Assembly (NCBI RefSeq): GCF_029227915.1
Contig: NC_079885.1
Coordinates: forward strand, 30,755,001-30,819,000
Length of the DNA: 64,000 nucleotides
Origin: Hydractinia symbiolongicarpus
Taxonomy: Eukaryota; Cnidaria; Hydrozoa; Anthoathecata; Hydractiniidae
Direction of reading: 5' to 3'
The notes under the pieces are model-generated. The model worked only from the letters and a program-made list of their open reading frames with translations, did no database searches and had not been told where the DNA came from. Position numbers and translations under genes: made by a program. This document shows, in pieces, positions 42,201 to 57,029 of the stretch; the stretch's first letter is position 1, and the number at the start of each line of letters is the position of its first letter.

Positions 42201-45200
42201 AAAGGTTTAATCGCCGGCAAACGAAAACCCGCGATTTCCCGTAAATCCCGGACTCGGCCCGTATAGTCAAAAGTATACAAAGAAAGTACCCAGGAAGTAA
42301 ACTCATTTCCCGAACGATTTTTAAAATTATTTTTTCACCACTAAAACGTATGAGACTTGTAGTTTTCAGAAATGTTTTCATTTTTGATGAGACGCTTAAT
42401 GAATGTGGTTTAAACGCCGGCAAACGAAAACCTGCGATTTCTCGTAAATCCCGGGCTTGGCCCGTATAGTCGAATGTATACAAAGAAAGCACCCTGTGAG
42501 TAAACTCATTTCCAAAGCGATTTTTTAAAATATCTTTTCACCACTAAAACGCATGAGACTTGTAGTTTTCAGAAATGTTTTCTTTTTTGATGACACGCTT
42601 AATGAAAGTGGTTTAATCTCCGGCAAACGAAAACCCGCGATTTCCCGTAAATCCCGGGCTTGGCCCGTATAGTCGAATGTATACAAAGAAAGTACCCATG
42701 GAGTAAACTCATTTTCCGAACGATTTTTTAATTTATTTTTTCACCACTACAACGCATGACACTTGTGGTTTTTAAAAATGTTTTCATTTCTGATGAGACG
42801 CTGAATAAAAGAAGTTTAATCGCCGGCAAACGAAAACCCGCGATTTCCCGTAAATCCCGGACTCGGCCCGTATAGTCAAAAGTATACAAAGAAAGTACCC
42901 AGGGAGTAAACTCATTTCCCGAACGATTTTTTAAATTATTTTTTCACCACTAAAATGCATGAGACTTGTAGTTTTCAGAAATGTTTTCATTTTTGATGAG
43001 ACGCTTAATGAAAGTGGTTTAATCGCAGGCAAACGAAAACCCGCGATTTCCCGTAAATCCCGGGCTTGGCCTGTATAGTCGAATGTATACAAAGAAAAAA
43101 CCCAGGGAGTAAACTCATTTTCCGAACGATTTTTTAAATTATTTTTTCACCACTACAACGCATGAGACTTGTAGTTTTTAAAAATGTTTTCATTTTTGAT
43201 GAGACGCTGAATAAAAGAAGTTTAATCGCCGGCAAACGAAAACCCGCCATTTCCCGTAAACCCCGGACTCGGCCCGTATAGTCAAAAGTATAAAAAGAAA
43301 GTACCCAGGGAGTAAACTGATTTCCCGAACGATTTTTTAAATTATTATTTCACCACTAAAGCCCATGAGACTTGTAGTTTTTAAAAATGTTTTCATTTTT
43401 AATGAGACGGTGAATAAAAGAAGTTTAATCGCCGGCAAACGAAAACCTGCGATTTCCCGTAAATCCCGGACTCGGCCTGTATAGTCAAAAGTATACAAAG
43501 AAAGTACCCAGGGAGTAAACTCATTTCTCAAACGATTTTTTAAATTATTTTTTCACCACTACAACGCATGAGACTTGTAGTTTTCAAAAATGTTTTCATT
43601 TTTGATGAGAGGCTGAATAAAAGAAGTTTATTCGCCGGCGAACGAAAACCCGCGATTTCCCGTAAATCCAGGACTCGGCGCGTATAGTCAAAAGTATACA
43701 AAAAAGTACCCTGTGTGTAAACTCATTTCCAAAACGATTTTTTAAATTACTTTTTCACCACTAAAACGCAGAAGACTTGTTGTTTTGAAAAATGTTTTCA
43801 TTTTTGATGAGACGCTGAATAAAAGGAGTTTAATCGCCGGCAAACGAAAACCCGCTATTTCCCGTAAATCCCGGGCTTGGCCCGTATAGTCAAAAGTATA
43901 CAAAGAAAGTACCCAGGGAGTAAACTGATTTCCCGAACGATTTTTCAAATTATTTCTGCACCACTAGAACAAATGAGACTTGTAGTTTTCAAAAATGTTT
44001 TCATTTTTAATGAGACGCTTAATGAAAGAGGTTTAATCGCCCGCAAACGAAAATCCGCGATTTCCCGTAAATCCCGGACTCGGCCCGTATAGTCAAAAGT
44101 ATACAAAGAAAGTACCCAGGAAGTAAACTCATTTCCCGAACGATTTTTAAAATTATTTTTTCACCACTAAAACGTATGAGATTTGTAGTTTTCAGAAATG
44201 TTTTCATTTTTGATGAGACGCTTAATGAATGTGGTTTAAACGCCGGCAAACAAAAACCCGCGATTTCCCGTAAATCACGGGCTTGGCCCGTATAGTCGAA
44301 TGTATACAAAGAAAGTACCCTGTGAGTAAACTCATTTCCAAAACGATTTTTTAAAATATCTTTTCACCACTAAAACGCAGAAGACTTGTTGTTTTGAAAA
44401 ATGTTTTCATTTTTGATGAGACGCTGAATAAAAGGAGTTTAATCGCCGGCAAACGAAAACCCGCGATTTCCCGTAAATCCCGGGCTTGGCCCGTATAGTC
44501 AAAAGTATACAAAGAAAGTACCCAGGGAGTAAACTGATTTCCCGAACGATTTTTCAAATTATTTCTGCACCACTAGAACAAATGAGACTTGTAGTTTTCA
44601 AAAATGTTTTCATTTTTAATGAGACGCTTAATGAAAAAGGTTTAATCGCCGGCAAACGAAAACCCGCGATTTCCCGTAAATCCCGGACTCGGCCCGTATA
44701 GTCAAAAGTATACAAAGAAAGTACCCAGGAAGTAAACTCACTTCCCGAACGATTTTTAAAATTATTTTTTCACCACTAAAACGTATGAGACTTGTAGTTT
44801 TCAGAAATGTTTTCATTTTTGATGAGACGCTTAATGAATGTGGTTTAAACGCCGGCAAACGAAAACCTGCGATTTCTCGTAAATCCCGGGCTTGGCCCGT
44901 ATAGTCGAATGTATACAAAGAAAGCACCCTGTGAGTAAACTCATTTCCAAAGCGATTTTTTAAAATATCTTTTCACCACTAAAACGCATGAGACTTGTAG
45001 TTTTCAGAAATGTTTTCTTTTTTGATGACACGCTTAATGAAAGTGGTTTAATCTCCGGCAAACGAAAACCCGCGATTTCCCGTAAATCCCGGGCTTGGCC
45101 CGTATAGTCGAATGTATACAAAGAAAGTACCCATGGAGTAAACTCATTTTCCGAACGATTTTTTAATTTATTTTTTCACCACTACAACGCATGACACTTG

Positions 45201-48200
45201 TGGTTTTTAAAAATGTTTTCATTTCTGATGAGACGCTGAATAAAAGAAGTTTAATCGCCGGCAAACGAAAACCCGCGATTTCCCGTAAATCCCGGACTCG
45301 GCCCGTATAGTCAAAAGTATACAAAGAAAGTACCCAGGGAGTAAACTCATTTCCCGAACGATTTTTTAAATTATTTTTTCACCACTAAAATGCATGAGAC
45401 TTGTAGTTTTCAGAAATGTTTTCATTTTTGATGAGACGCTTAATGAAAGTGGTTTAATCGCAGGCAAACGAAAACCCGCGATTTCCCGTAAATCCCGGGC
45501 TTGGCCTGTATAGTCGAATGTATACAAAGAAAAAACCCAGGGAGTAAACTCATTTTCCGAACGATTTTTTAAATTATTTTTTCACCACTACAACGCATGA
45601 GACTTGTAGTTTTTAAAAATGTTTTCATTTTTGATGAGACGCTGAATAAAAGAAGTTTAATCGCCGGCAAACGAAAACCCGCCATTTCCCGTAAACCCCG
45701 GACTCGGCCCGTATAGTCAAAAGTATAAAAAGAAAGTACCCAGGGAGTAAACTCATTTCCCGAACGATTTTTTAAATTATTATTTCACCACTAAAGCCCA
45801 TGAGACTTGTAGTTTTTAAAAATGTTTTCATTTTTAATGAGACGGTGAATAAAAGAAGTTTAATCGCCGGCAAACGAAAACCTGCGATTTCCCGTAAATC
45901 CCGGACTCGGCCTGTATAGTCAAAAGTATACAAAGAAAGTACCCAGGGAGTAAACTCATTTCTCAAACGATTTTTTAAATTATTTTTTCACCACTACAAC
46001 GCATGAGACTTGTAGTTTTCAAAAATGTTTTCATTTTTGATGAGAGGCTGAATAAAAGAAGTTTATTCGCCGGCGAACGAAAACCCGCGATTTCCCGTAA
46101 ATCCAGGACTCGGCGCGTATAGTCAAAAGTATACAAAGAAAGTACCCTGTGTGTAAACTCATTTCCAAAACGATTTTTTAAATTATCTTTTCACCACTAA
46201 AATGCATGAGACTTGTAGTTTTCAAAAATGTTTTCATTTTTGATGAGACGCTGAATAAACGAAGTTTAATCGCCGGCAAAGGAAAACCCGCCATTTCCCG
46301 TAAACCCCGGAGTCGGCCCGTATAGTCAAAAGTATACAAAGAAAGTACCCAGGGAGTAAACTCATTTTCCGAACGATTTTTTAAATTATTTTTTCACCAC
46401 TACAACGCATGAGACTTGTAGTTTTCAAAAATGTTTTCATTTTTGATGAGACGCTGAATAAAAGAAGTTTAATCGCCCTCAAACGAAAATCCACGATTTA
46501 ACGTAAATTCCGGACTAGGCCCGTATAGTCAAAAGTATACAAAGAAAGTACCCAGGGAGTAAACTTATTTCCCGAACGATTTTTACATTATTTTTTCACC
46601 ACTAAAACGCATGAGACTTGTAGTTTTCAAAAATGTTTTCATTTTTGATGAGACGCTTAATGAAAGAGGTTTAATCGCCGGCAAACGAAATCCCGCGATT
46701 TCCCGTAAACCCTGGAGTCGGCCCGTATAGTCAAAAGTATACAAAGAAAGTACCCAGGGAGTAAACTCATTTTCCGAACGATTTTTTAAATTATTTTTTC
46801 ACCACTACAACGCATGAGACTTGTAGTTTTCAAAAATGTTTTCATTTTTGATGAGACGCTGAATAAAAGAAGTTTAATCGCCGTCAAACGAAAATCCACG
46901 ATTTCCCCTAAATTCCGGACTCGGCCCGTATAGTCAAAAGTATACAAAGAAAGTACTCAGGGAGTAAACTTATTTCCCGAACGATTTTTAAATTATTTTT
47001 TCACCACTAAAACGCATGAGACTTGTAGTTTTCAAAAATGTTTTCATTTTTGATGAGACGCTTAATGAAAGAGGTTTAATCGCCGGCAAACGAAAACCCG
47101 CGATTTCCCGTAAATCCCGGATTCGGCCCGTATAGTCGAATGTATACAAAGGAAGTACCCTGTGAGTAAACTCATTTCCAGAACGATTTTTTAAATTACT
47201 TTTTCACCACTAAAACGCAGAAGACTTGTTGTTTTGAAAAATGTTTTCATTTTTGATGAGACGCTGAATAAAAGGAGTTTAATCGCCGGCAAACGAAAAC
47301 CCGCTATTTCCCGTAAATCCCGGGCTTGGCCCGTATAGTCAAAAGTATACAAAGAAAGTACCCAGGGAGTAACCTGATTTCCCGAACGATTTTTCAAATT
47401 ATTTCTGCACCACTAGAACAAATGAGACTTGTAGTTTTCAAAAATGTTTTCATTTTTAATGAGACGCTTAATGAAAGAGGTTTAATCGCCGGCAAACGAA
47501 AATCCGCGATTTCCCGTAAATCCCGGACTCGGCCCGTATAGTCAAAAGTATACAAAGAAAGTACCCAGGAAGTAACTCATTTCCCGAACGATTTTTAAAA
47601 TTATTTTTTCACCACTAAAACGTATGAGACTTGTAGTTTTCAGAAATGTTTTCATTTTTGATGAGACGCTTAATGAATGTGGTTTAAACGCCGGCAAACA
47701 AAAACCCGCGATTTCCCGTAAATCACGGGCTTGGCCCGTATAGTCGAATGTATACAAAGAAAGTACCCTGTGAGTAAACTCATTTCCAAAACGATTTTTT
47801 AAAATATCTTTTCACCACTAAAACGCAGAAGACTTGTTGTTTTGAAAAATGTTTTCATTTTTGATGAGACGCTGAATAAAAGGAGTTTAATCGCCGGCAA
47901 ACGAAAACCCGCGATTTCCCGTAAATCCCGGGCTTGGCCCGTATAGTCAAAAGTATACAAAGAAAGTACCCAGGGAGTAAACTGATTTCCCGAACGATTT
48001 TTCAAATTATTTCTGCACCACTAGAACAAATGAGACTTGTAGTTTTCAAAAATGTTTTCATTTTTAATGAGACGCTTAATGAAAAAGGTTTAATCGCCGG
48101 CAAACGAAAACCCGCGATTTCCCGTAAATCCCGGACTCGGCCCGTATAGTCAAAAGTATACAAAGAAAGTACCCAGGAAGTAAACTCATTTCCCGAACGA

Positions 48201-51200
48201 TTTTTAAAATTATTTTTTCACCACTAAAACGTATGAGACTTGTAGTTTTCAGAAATGTTTTCATTTTTGATGAGACGCTTAATGAATGTGGTTTAAACGC
48301 CGGCAAACGAAAACCTGCGATTTCTCGTAAATCCCGGGCTTGGCCCGTATAGTCGAATGTATACAAAGAAAGCACCCTGTGAGTAAACTCATTTCCAAAG
48401 CGATTTTTTAAAATATCTTTTCACCACTAAAACGCATGAGACTTGTAGTTTTCAGAAATGTTTTTTTTTTTGATGAGACGCTTAATGAAAGTGGTTTAAT
48501 CTCCGGCAAACGAAAACCCGCGATTTCCCGTAAATCCCGGGCTTGGCCCGTATAGTCGAATGTATACAAAGAAAGTACCCATGGAGTAAACTCATTTTCC
48601 GAACGATTTTTTAAATTATTTTTTCACCACTACAACGCATGACACTTGTGGTTTTTAAAAATGTTTTCATTTTTGATGAGACGCTGAATAAAAGAAGTTT
48701 AATCGCCGGCAAACGAAAACCCGCGATTTCCCGTAAATCCCGGACTCGGCCCGTATAGTCAAAAGTATACAAAGAAAGTACCCAGGGAGTAAACTCATTT
48801 CACGAACGATTTTTTAAATTATTTTTTCACCACTAAAATGCATGAGACTTGTAGTTTTCAGAAATGTTTTCATTTTTGATGAGACGCTTAATGAAAGTGG
48901 TTTAATCGCAGGCAAACGAAAACCCGCGATTTCCCGTAAATCCCGGGCTTGGCCTGTATAGTCGAATGTATACAAAGAAAAAACCCAGGGAGTAAACTCA
49001 TTTTCCGAACGATTTTTTAAATTATTTTTTCACCACTACAACGCATGAGACTTGTAGTTTTTAAAAATGTTTTCATTTTTGATGAGACGCTGAATAAAAG
49101 AAGTTTAATCGCCGACAAACGAAAACCCGCCATTTCCCGTAAACCCCGGACTTGGCCCGTATAGTCAAAAGTATAAAAAGAAAGTACCCAGGGAGTAAAC
49201 TCATTTCCCGAACGATTTTTTAAATTATTATTTCACCACTAAAGCCCATGAGACTTGTAGTTTTTAAAAATGTTTTCATTTTTAATGAGACGGTGAATAA
49301 AAGAAGTTTAATCGCCGGCAAACGAAAACCCGCGATTTCCCGTAAATCCCGGACTCGGCCTGTATAGTCAAAAGTATACAAAGAAAGTACCCAGGGAGTA
49401 AACTCATTTCTCAAACGATTTTTTAAATTATTTTTTCACCACTACAACGCATGAGACTTGTAGTTTTCAAAAATGTTTTCATTTTTGATGAGAGGCTGAA
49501 TAAAAGAAGTTTATTCGCCGGCAAACGAAAACCCGCGATTTCCCGTAAATCCAGGACTCGGCGCGTATAGTCAAAAGTATACAAAGAAAGTACCCTGTGT
49601 GTAAACTCATTTCCAAAACGATTTTTTAAATTATCTTTTCACCACTAAAATGCATGAGACTTGTAGTTTTCAAAAATGTTTTCATTTTTGATGAGACGCT
49701 GAATAAACGAAGTTTAATCGCCGGCAAAGGAAAACCCGCCATTTCCCGTAAACCCCGGAGTCGGCCCGTATAGTCAAAAGTATACAAAGAAAGTACCCAG
49801 GGAGTAAACTCATTTTCCGAACGATTTTTTAAATTATTTTTTCACCACTACAACGCATGAGACTTGTAGTTTTCAAAAATGTTTTCATTTTTGATGAGAC
49901 GCTGAATAAAAGAAGTTTAATCGCCCTCAAACGAAAATCCACGATTTCCCGTAAATTCCGGACTAGGCCCGTATAGTCAAAAGTATACAAAGAAAGTACC
50001 CAGGGAGTAAACTTATTTCCCGAACGATTTTTACATTATTTTTTCACCACTACAACGCATGAGACTTGTAGTTTTTAAAAATGTTTTCATTTTTGATGAG
50101 ACGCTGAATAAAAGAAGTTTAATCGCCGACAAACGAAAACCCGCCATTTCCCGTAAACCCCGGACTCGGCCCGTATAGTCAAAAGTATAAAAAGAAAGTA
50201 CCCAGGGAGTAAACTCATTTCCCGAACGATTTTTTAAATTATTATTTCACCACTAAAGCCCATGAGACTTGTAGTTTTTAAAAATGTTTTCATTTTTAAT
50301 GAGACGGTGAATAAAAGAAGTTTAATCGCCGGCAAACGAAAACCCGCGATTTCCCGTAAATCCCGGACTCGGCCTGTATAGTCAAAAGTATACAAAGAAA
50401 GTACCCAGGGAGTAAACTCATTTCTCAAACGATTTTTTAAATTATTTTTTCACCACTACAACGCATGAGACTTGTAGTTTTCAAAAATGTTTTCATTTTT
50501 GATGAGAGGCTGAATAAAAGAAGTTTATTCGCCGGCAAACGAAAACCCGCGATTTCCCGTAAATCCAGGACTCGGCGCGTATAGTCAAAAGTATACAAAG
50601 AAAGTACCCTGTGTGTAAACTCATTTCCAAAACGATTTTTTAAATTATCTTTTCACCACTAAAATGCATGAGACTTGTAGTTTTCAAAAATGTTTTCATT
50701 TTTGATGAGACGCTGAATAAACGAAGTTTAATCGCCGGCAAAGGAAAACCCGCCATTTCCCGTAAACCCCGGAGTCGGCCCGTATAGTCAAAAGTATACA
50801 AAGAAAGTACCCAGGGAGTAAACTCATTTTCCGAACGATTTTTTAAATTATTTTTTCACCACTACAACGCATGAGACTTGTAGTTTTCAAAAATGTTTTC
50901 ATTTTTGATGAGACGCTGAATAAAAGAAGTTTAATCGCCCTCAAACGAAAATCCACGATTTCCCGTAAATTCCTGACTAGGCCCGTATAGTCAAAAGTAT
51001 ACAAAGAAAGTACCCAGGGAGTAAACTTATTTCCCGAACGATTTTTACATTATTTTTTCACCACTAAAACGCATGAGACTTGTAGTTTTCAAAAATGTTT
51101 TCATTTTTGATGAGACGCTTAATGAAAGAGGTTTAATCGCCGGCAAACGAAATCCCGCGATTTCCCGTAAACCCCGGAGTCGGCCCGTATAGTCAAAAGT

Positions 51201-54200
51201 ATACAAAGAAAGTACCCAGGAAGTAAACTCATTTCCCGAACGATTTTTAAAATTATTTTTTCACCACTAAAACGTATGAGACTTGTAGTTTTCAGAAATG
51301 TTTTCATTTTTGATGAGACGCTTAATGAATGTGGTTTAAACGCCGGCAAACGAAAACCTGCGATTTCTCGTAAATCCCGGGCTTGGCCCGTATAGTCGAA
51401 TGTATACAAAGAAAGCACCCTGTGAGTAAACTCATTTCCAAAGCGATTTTTTAAAATATCTTTTCACCACTAAAACGCATGAGACTTGTAGTTTTCAGAA
51501 ATGTTTTCTTTTTTGATGGACGCTTAATGAAAGTGGTTTAATCTCCGGCAAACGAAAACCCGCGATTTCCCGTAAATCCCGGGCTTGGCCCGTATAGTCG
51601 AATGTATACAAAGAAAGTACCCATGGAGTAAACTCATTTTCCGAACGATTTTTTAAATTATTTTTTCACCACTACAACGCATGACACTTGTGGTTTTTAA
51701 AAATGTTTTCATTTTTGATGAGACGCTGAATAAAAGAAGTTTAATCGCCGGCAAACGAAAACCCGCGATTTCCCGTAAATCCCGGACTCGGCCCGTATAG
51801 TCAAAAGTATACAAAGAAAGTACCCAGGGAGTAAACTCATTTCCCGAACGATTTTTTAAATTATTTTTTCACCACTAAAATGCATGAGACTTGTAGTTTT
51901 CAGAAATGTTTTCATTTTTGATGAGACGCTTAATGAAAGTGGTTTAATCGCAGGCAAACGAAAACCCGCGATTTCCCGTAAATCCCGGGCTTGGCCTGTA
52001 TAGTCGAATGTATACAAAGAAAAAACCCAGGGAGTAAACTCATTTTCCGAACGATTTTTTAAATTATTTTTTCACCACTACAACGCATGAGACTTGTAGT
52101 TTTTAAAAATGTTTTCATTTTTGATGAGACGCTGAATAAAAGAAGTTTAATCGCCGACAAACGAAAACCCGCCATTTCCCGTAAACCCCGGACTCGGCCC
52201 GTATAGTCAAAAGTATAAAAAGAAAGTACCCAGGGAGTAAACTCATTTCCCGAACGATTTTTTAAATTATTATTTCACCACTAAAGCCCATGAGACTTGT
52301 AGTTTTTAAAAATGTTTTCATTTTTAATGAGACGGTGAATAAAAGAAGTTTAATCGCCGGCAAACGAAAACCCGCGATTTCCCGTAAATCCCGGACTCGG
52401 CCTGTATAGTCAAAAGTATACAAAGAAAGTACCCAGGGAGTAAACTCATTTCTCAAACGATTTTTTAAATTATTTTTTCACCACTACAACGCATGAGACT
52501 TGTAGTTTTCAAAAATGTTTTCATTTTTGATGAGAGGCTGAATAAAAGAAGTTTATTCGCCGGCAAACGAAAACCCGCGATTTCCCGTAAATCCAGGACT
52601 CGGCGCGTATAGTCAAAAGTATACAAAGAAAGTACCCTGTGTGTAAACTCATTTCCAAAACGATTTTTTAAATTATCTTTTCACCACTAAAATGCATGAG
52701 ACTTGTAGTTTTCAAAAATGTTTTCATTTTTGATGAGACGCTGAATAAACGAAGTTTAATCGCCGGCAAAGGAAAACCCGCCATTTCCCGTAAACCCCGG
52801 AGTCGGCCCGTATAGTCAAAAGTATACAAAGAAAGTACCCAGGGAGTAAACTTATTTTCCGAACGATTTTTTAAATTATTTTTTCACCACTACAACGCAT
52901 GAGACTTGTAGTTTTCAAAAATGTTTTCATTTTTGATGAGACGCTGAATAGAAGAAGTTTAATCGCCCTCAAACGAAAATCCACGATTTCCCGTAAATTC
53001 CGGACTAGGCCCGTATAGTCAAAAGTATACAAAGAAAGTACCCAGGGAGTAAACTTATTTCCCGAACGATTTTTACATTATTTTTTCACCACTAAAACGC
53101 ATGAGACTTGTAGTTTTCAAAAATGTTTTCATTTTTGATGAGACGCTTAATGAAAGAGGTTTAATCGCCGGCAAACGAAATCCCGCGATTTCCCGTAAAC
53201 CCCGGAGTCGGCCCGTATAGTCAAAAGTATACAAAGAAAGTACCCAGGGAGTAAACTCATTTTCCGAACGATTTTTTAAATTATTTTTTCACCACTACAA
53301 CGCATGAGACTTGTAGTTTTCAAAAATGTTTTCATTTTTGATGAGACGCTGAATAAAAGAAGTTTAATCGCCGTCAAACGAAAATCCACGATTTCCCCTA
53401 AATTCCGGACTCGGCCCGTATAGTCAAAAGTATACAAAGAAAGTACTCAGGGAGTAAACTTATTTCCCGAACGATTTTTAAATTATTTTTTCACCACTAA
53501 AACGCATGAGACTTGTAGTTTTCAAAAATGTTTTCATTTTTGATGAGACGCTTAATGAAAGAGGTTTAATCGCCGGCGAACGAAATCCCGCGATTTCCCG
53601 CAAATCCCGGACTTGGCCCGTACAGTCAAAAGAATACAAAGAAAGTATCCAGGGAGTAAACTCATTTTCCGAACGATTTTTTAAATTATTTTTTCACCAC
53701 TACAACACATGAGACTTGTAGTTTTCAAAAATGTTTTCATTTTTGATGAGACGCTGAATAAAAGAAGTTTAATCGCCGGCAAACGAAAACCCGCCATTTC
53801 CCGTAAACCCCGGACTCGGCCCGTATAGTCAAAAGTATACAAAGAAAGTTCCCAGGGAGTAAACTCATTTTCCGAACGATTTTTTAAATTATTTTTTCAC
53901 CACTACAACGCATGAGACTTGTAGTTTTCAAAAATGTTTTCATTTTTGATGAGACGCTGAATAAAAGAAGTTTAATCGCCGGCAAACGAAAACCCGCCAT
54001 TTCCCGTAAACCCCGGACTCGGCCCGTATAGTCAAAAGTATACAAAGAAAGTACCCAGGGAGTAAACTCATTTTCCGAACGATTTTTTAAATTATTTTTT
54101 CACCACTACAACGCATGAGACTTGTAGTTTTCAAAAATGTTTTCATTTTTGATGAGACGCTGAATAAAAGATGTTTAAACGCCGGCAAACGAAAACCTGC

Positions 54201-57029
54201 GATTTCCCGTAAATCCCGGACTCGGCCCGTATAATCAAAAGTATACAAAGAAAGTACCCAGGGAGTAAACTCATTTCCCGAGCGATTTTTTAAATTATTT
54301 TTTCACCACTAAAACGCATGAGACTTGTAGTTTCCAAAAATGTTTTCATTTTTGATGAGACGCTGAATAAAAGAAGTTTAATCGCCGGCAAACGAAAACC
54401 TGCGATTTCCCGTAAATCCCGGACTCGGCCCGTATAGTCAAAAGTATACAAAGAAAGTACCCAGGGTGTAAATTCATTTCCCTAACGATTTTTTAAATTA
54501 TTATTTCACCACTAAAACGCATGAGACTTGTAGTCTTCAAACTTGTTTTCATTTTTGATGAGACGCTGAATAAAAGAAGTTTAAACGCCGGCAAACGAAA
54601 ACCTGCGATTTCCCGTAATTCCCGGACTCGGCCTGTAAAGTCAAAAGTATACAAAGAAAGTACCCAGGGTGTAAACTCATTTCTCAAACGATTTTTTAAA
54701 TTATTTTTTCACCACTACAACGCATGAGACTTGTAGTTTTCAAAAATGTTTTCATTTTTGATGAGAGGCTGAATAAAAGAAGTTTATTCGCCGGCAAACG
54801 AAAACCCGCGATTTCCCGTAAATCCAGGACTCGGCGCGTATAGTCAAAAGTATACAAAGAAAGTACCCTGTGTGTAAACTCATTTCCAAAACGATTTTTT
54901 AAATTATCTTTTCACCACTAAATTGCATGAGACTTTTAGTTTTCAAAAATGTTTTCATTTTTGATGAGACGCTGAATAAACGAAGTTTTATCGCCGGCAA
55001 AGGAAAACCCGCCATTTCCCGTAAACCCCGGAGTCGGCCCGTATAGTCAAAAGTATACAAAGAAAGTACCCAGGGAGTAAACTCATTTTCCGAACGATTT
55101 TTTAAATTATTTTTTCACCACTACAACGCATGAGACTTGTAGTTTTCAAAAATGTTTTCATTTTTGATGAGACGCTGAATAAAAGAAGTTTAATCGCCCT
55201 CAAACGAAAATCCACGATTTCCCGTAAATTCCGGACTAGGCCCGTATAGTCAAAAGTATACAAAGAAAGTACCCAGGGAGTAAACTTATTTCCCGAACGA
55301 TTTTTACATTATTTTTTCACCACTAAAACGCATGAGACTTGTAGTTTTCAAAAATGTTTTCATTTTTGATGAGACGCTTAATGAAAGAGGTTTAATCGCC
55401 GGCAAACGAAATCCCGCGATTTCCCGTAAACCCCGGAGTCGGCCCGTATAGTCAAAAGTATACAAAGAAAGTACCCAGGGAGTAAACTCATTTTCCGAAC
55501 GATTTTTTAAATTATTTTTTCACCACTACAACGCATGAGACTTGTAGTTTTCAAAAATGTTTTCATTTTTGATGAGACGCTGAATAAAAGAAGTTTAATC
55601 GCCGTCAAACGAAAATCCACGATTTCCCCTAAATTCCGGACTCGGCCCGTATAGTCAAAAGTATACAAAGAAAGTACTCAGGGAGTAAACTTATTTCCCG
55701 AACGATTTTTAAATTATTTTTTCACCACTAAAACGCATGAGACTTGTAGTTTTCAAAAATGTTTTCATTTTTGATGAGACGCTTAATGAAAGAGGTTTAA
55801 TCGCCGGCAAACGAAATCCCGCGATTTCCCGCAAACCCCGGACTCGGCCCGTACAGTCAAAAGAATACAAAGAAAGTATCCAGGGAGTAAACTCATTTTC
55901 CGAACGATTTTTTAAATTATTTTTTCACCACTACAACACATGAGACTTGTAGTTTTCAAAAATGTTTTCATTTTTGATGAGACGCTGAATAAAGAAGTTT
56001 AATCGCCGGCAAACGAAAACTCGCCATTTCCCGTAAACCCCGGACTCGGCCCGTATAGTCAAAAGTATACAAAGAAAGTACCCAGGGAGTAAACTCATTT
56101 TCCGAACGATTTTTTAAATTATTTTTTCACCACTACAACGCATGAGACTTGTAGTTTTCAAAAATGTTTTCATTTTTGATGAGACGCTGAATAAAAGATG
56201 TTTAAACGCCGGCAAACGAAAACCTGCGATTGCCCGTAAATCCCGGACTCGGCCCGTATAATCAAAAGTATACAAAGAAAGTACCCAGGGAGTAAACTCA
56301 TTTCCCGAGCGATTTTTTAAATTATTTTTTCACCACTAAAACGCATGAGACTTGTAGTTTCCAAAAATGTTTTCATTTTTGATGAGACGCTGAATAAAAG
56401 AAGTTTAATCGCCGGCAAACGAAAACCTGCGATTTCCCGTAAATCCCGGACTCGGCCCGTATAGTCAAAAGTATACAAAGAAAGTACCCAGGGAGTAAAT
56501 TCATTTCCCTAACGATTTTTTAAATTATTATTTCACCACTAAAACGCATGAGACTTGTAGTCTTCAAACTTGTTTTCATTTTTGATGAGACGCTGAATAA
56601 AAGAAGTTTAAACGCCGGCAAACGAAAACCTGCGATTTCCCGTAATTCCCGGACTCGGCCTGTAAAGTCAAAAGTATACAAAGAAAGTACCCAGGGTGTA
56701 AACTCATTTCCCGAACGATTTTTTATATTATTTTTTCACCACTAAAACGCATGAGACTTGTAGTTTCCAAAAATGTTTTCATTTTTGATGAGACGCTGAA
56801 TAAAAGAAGTTTAATCGCCGGCAAACGAAAACCCGCCATTTCCCGTAAACCCCGGACTCGGCCCGTATAGTCAAAAGTATACAAAGAAAGTACCCAGGGA
56901 GTAAACTCATTTTCCGAACGATTTTTTAAATTATTTTTTCACCACTACAACGCATGAGACTTGTAGTTTTCAAAAATGTTTTCATTTTTGATGAGACGCT
57001 GAATAAAAGAAGTTTAATCGCCCTCAAAC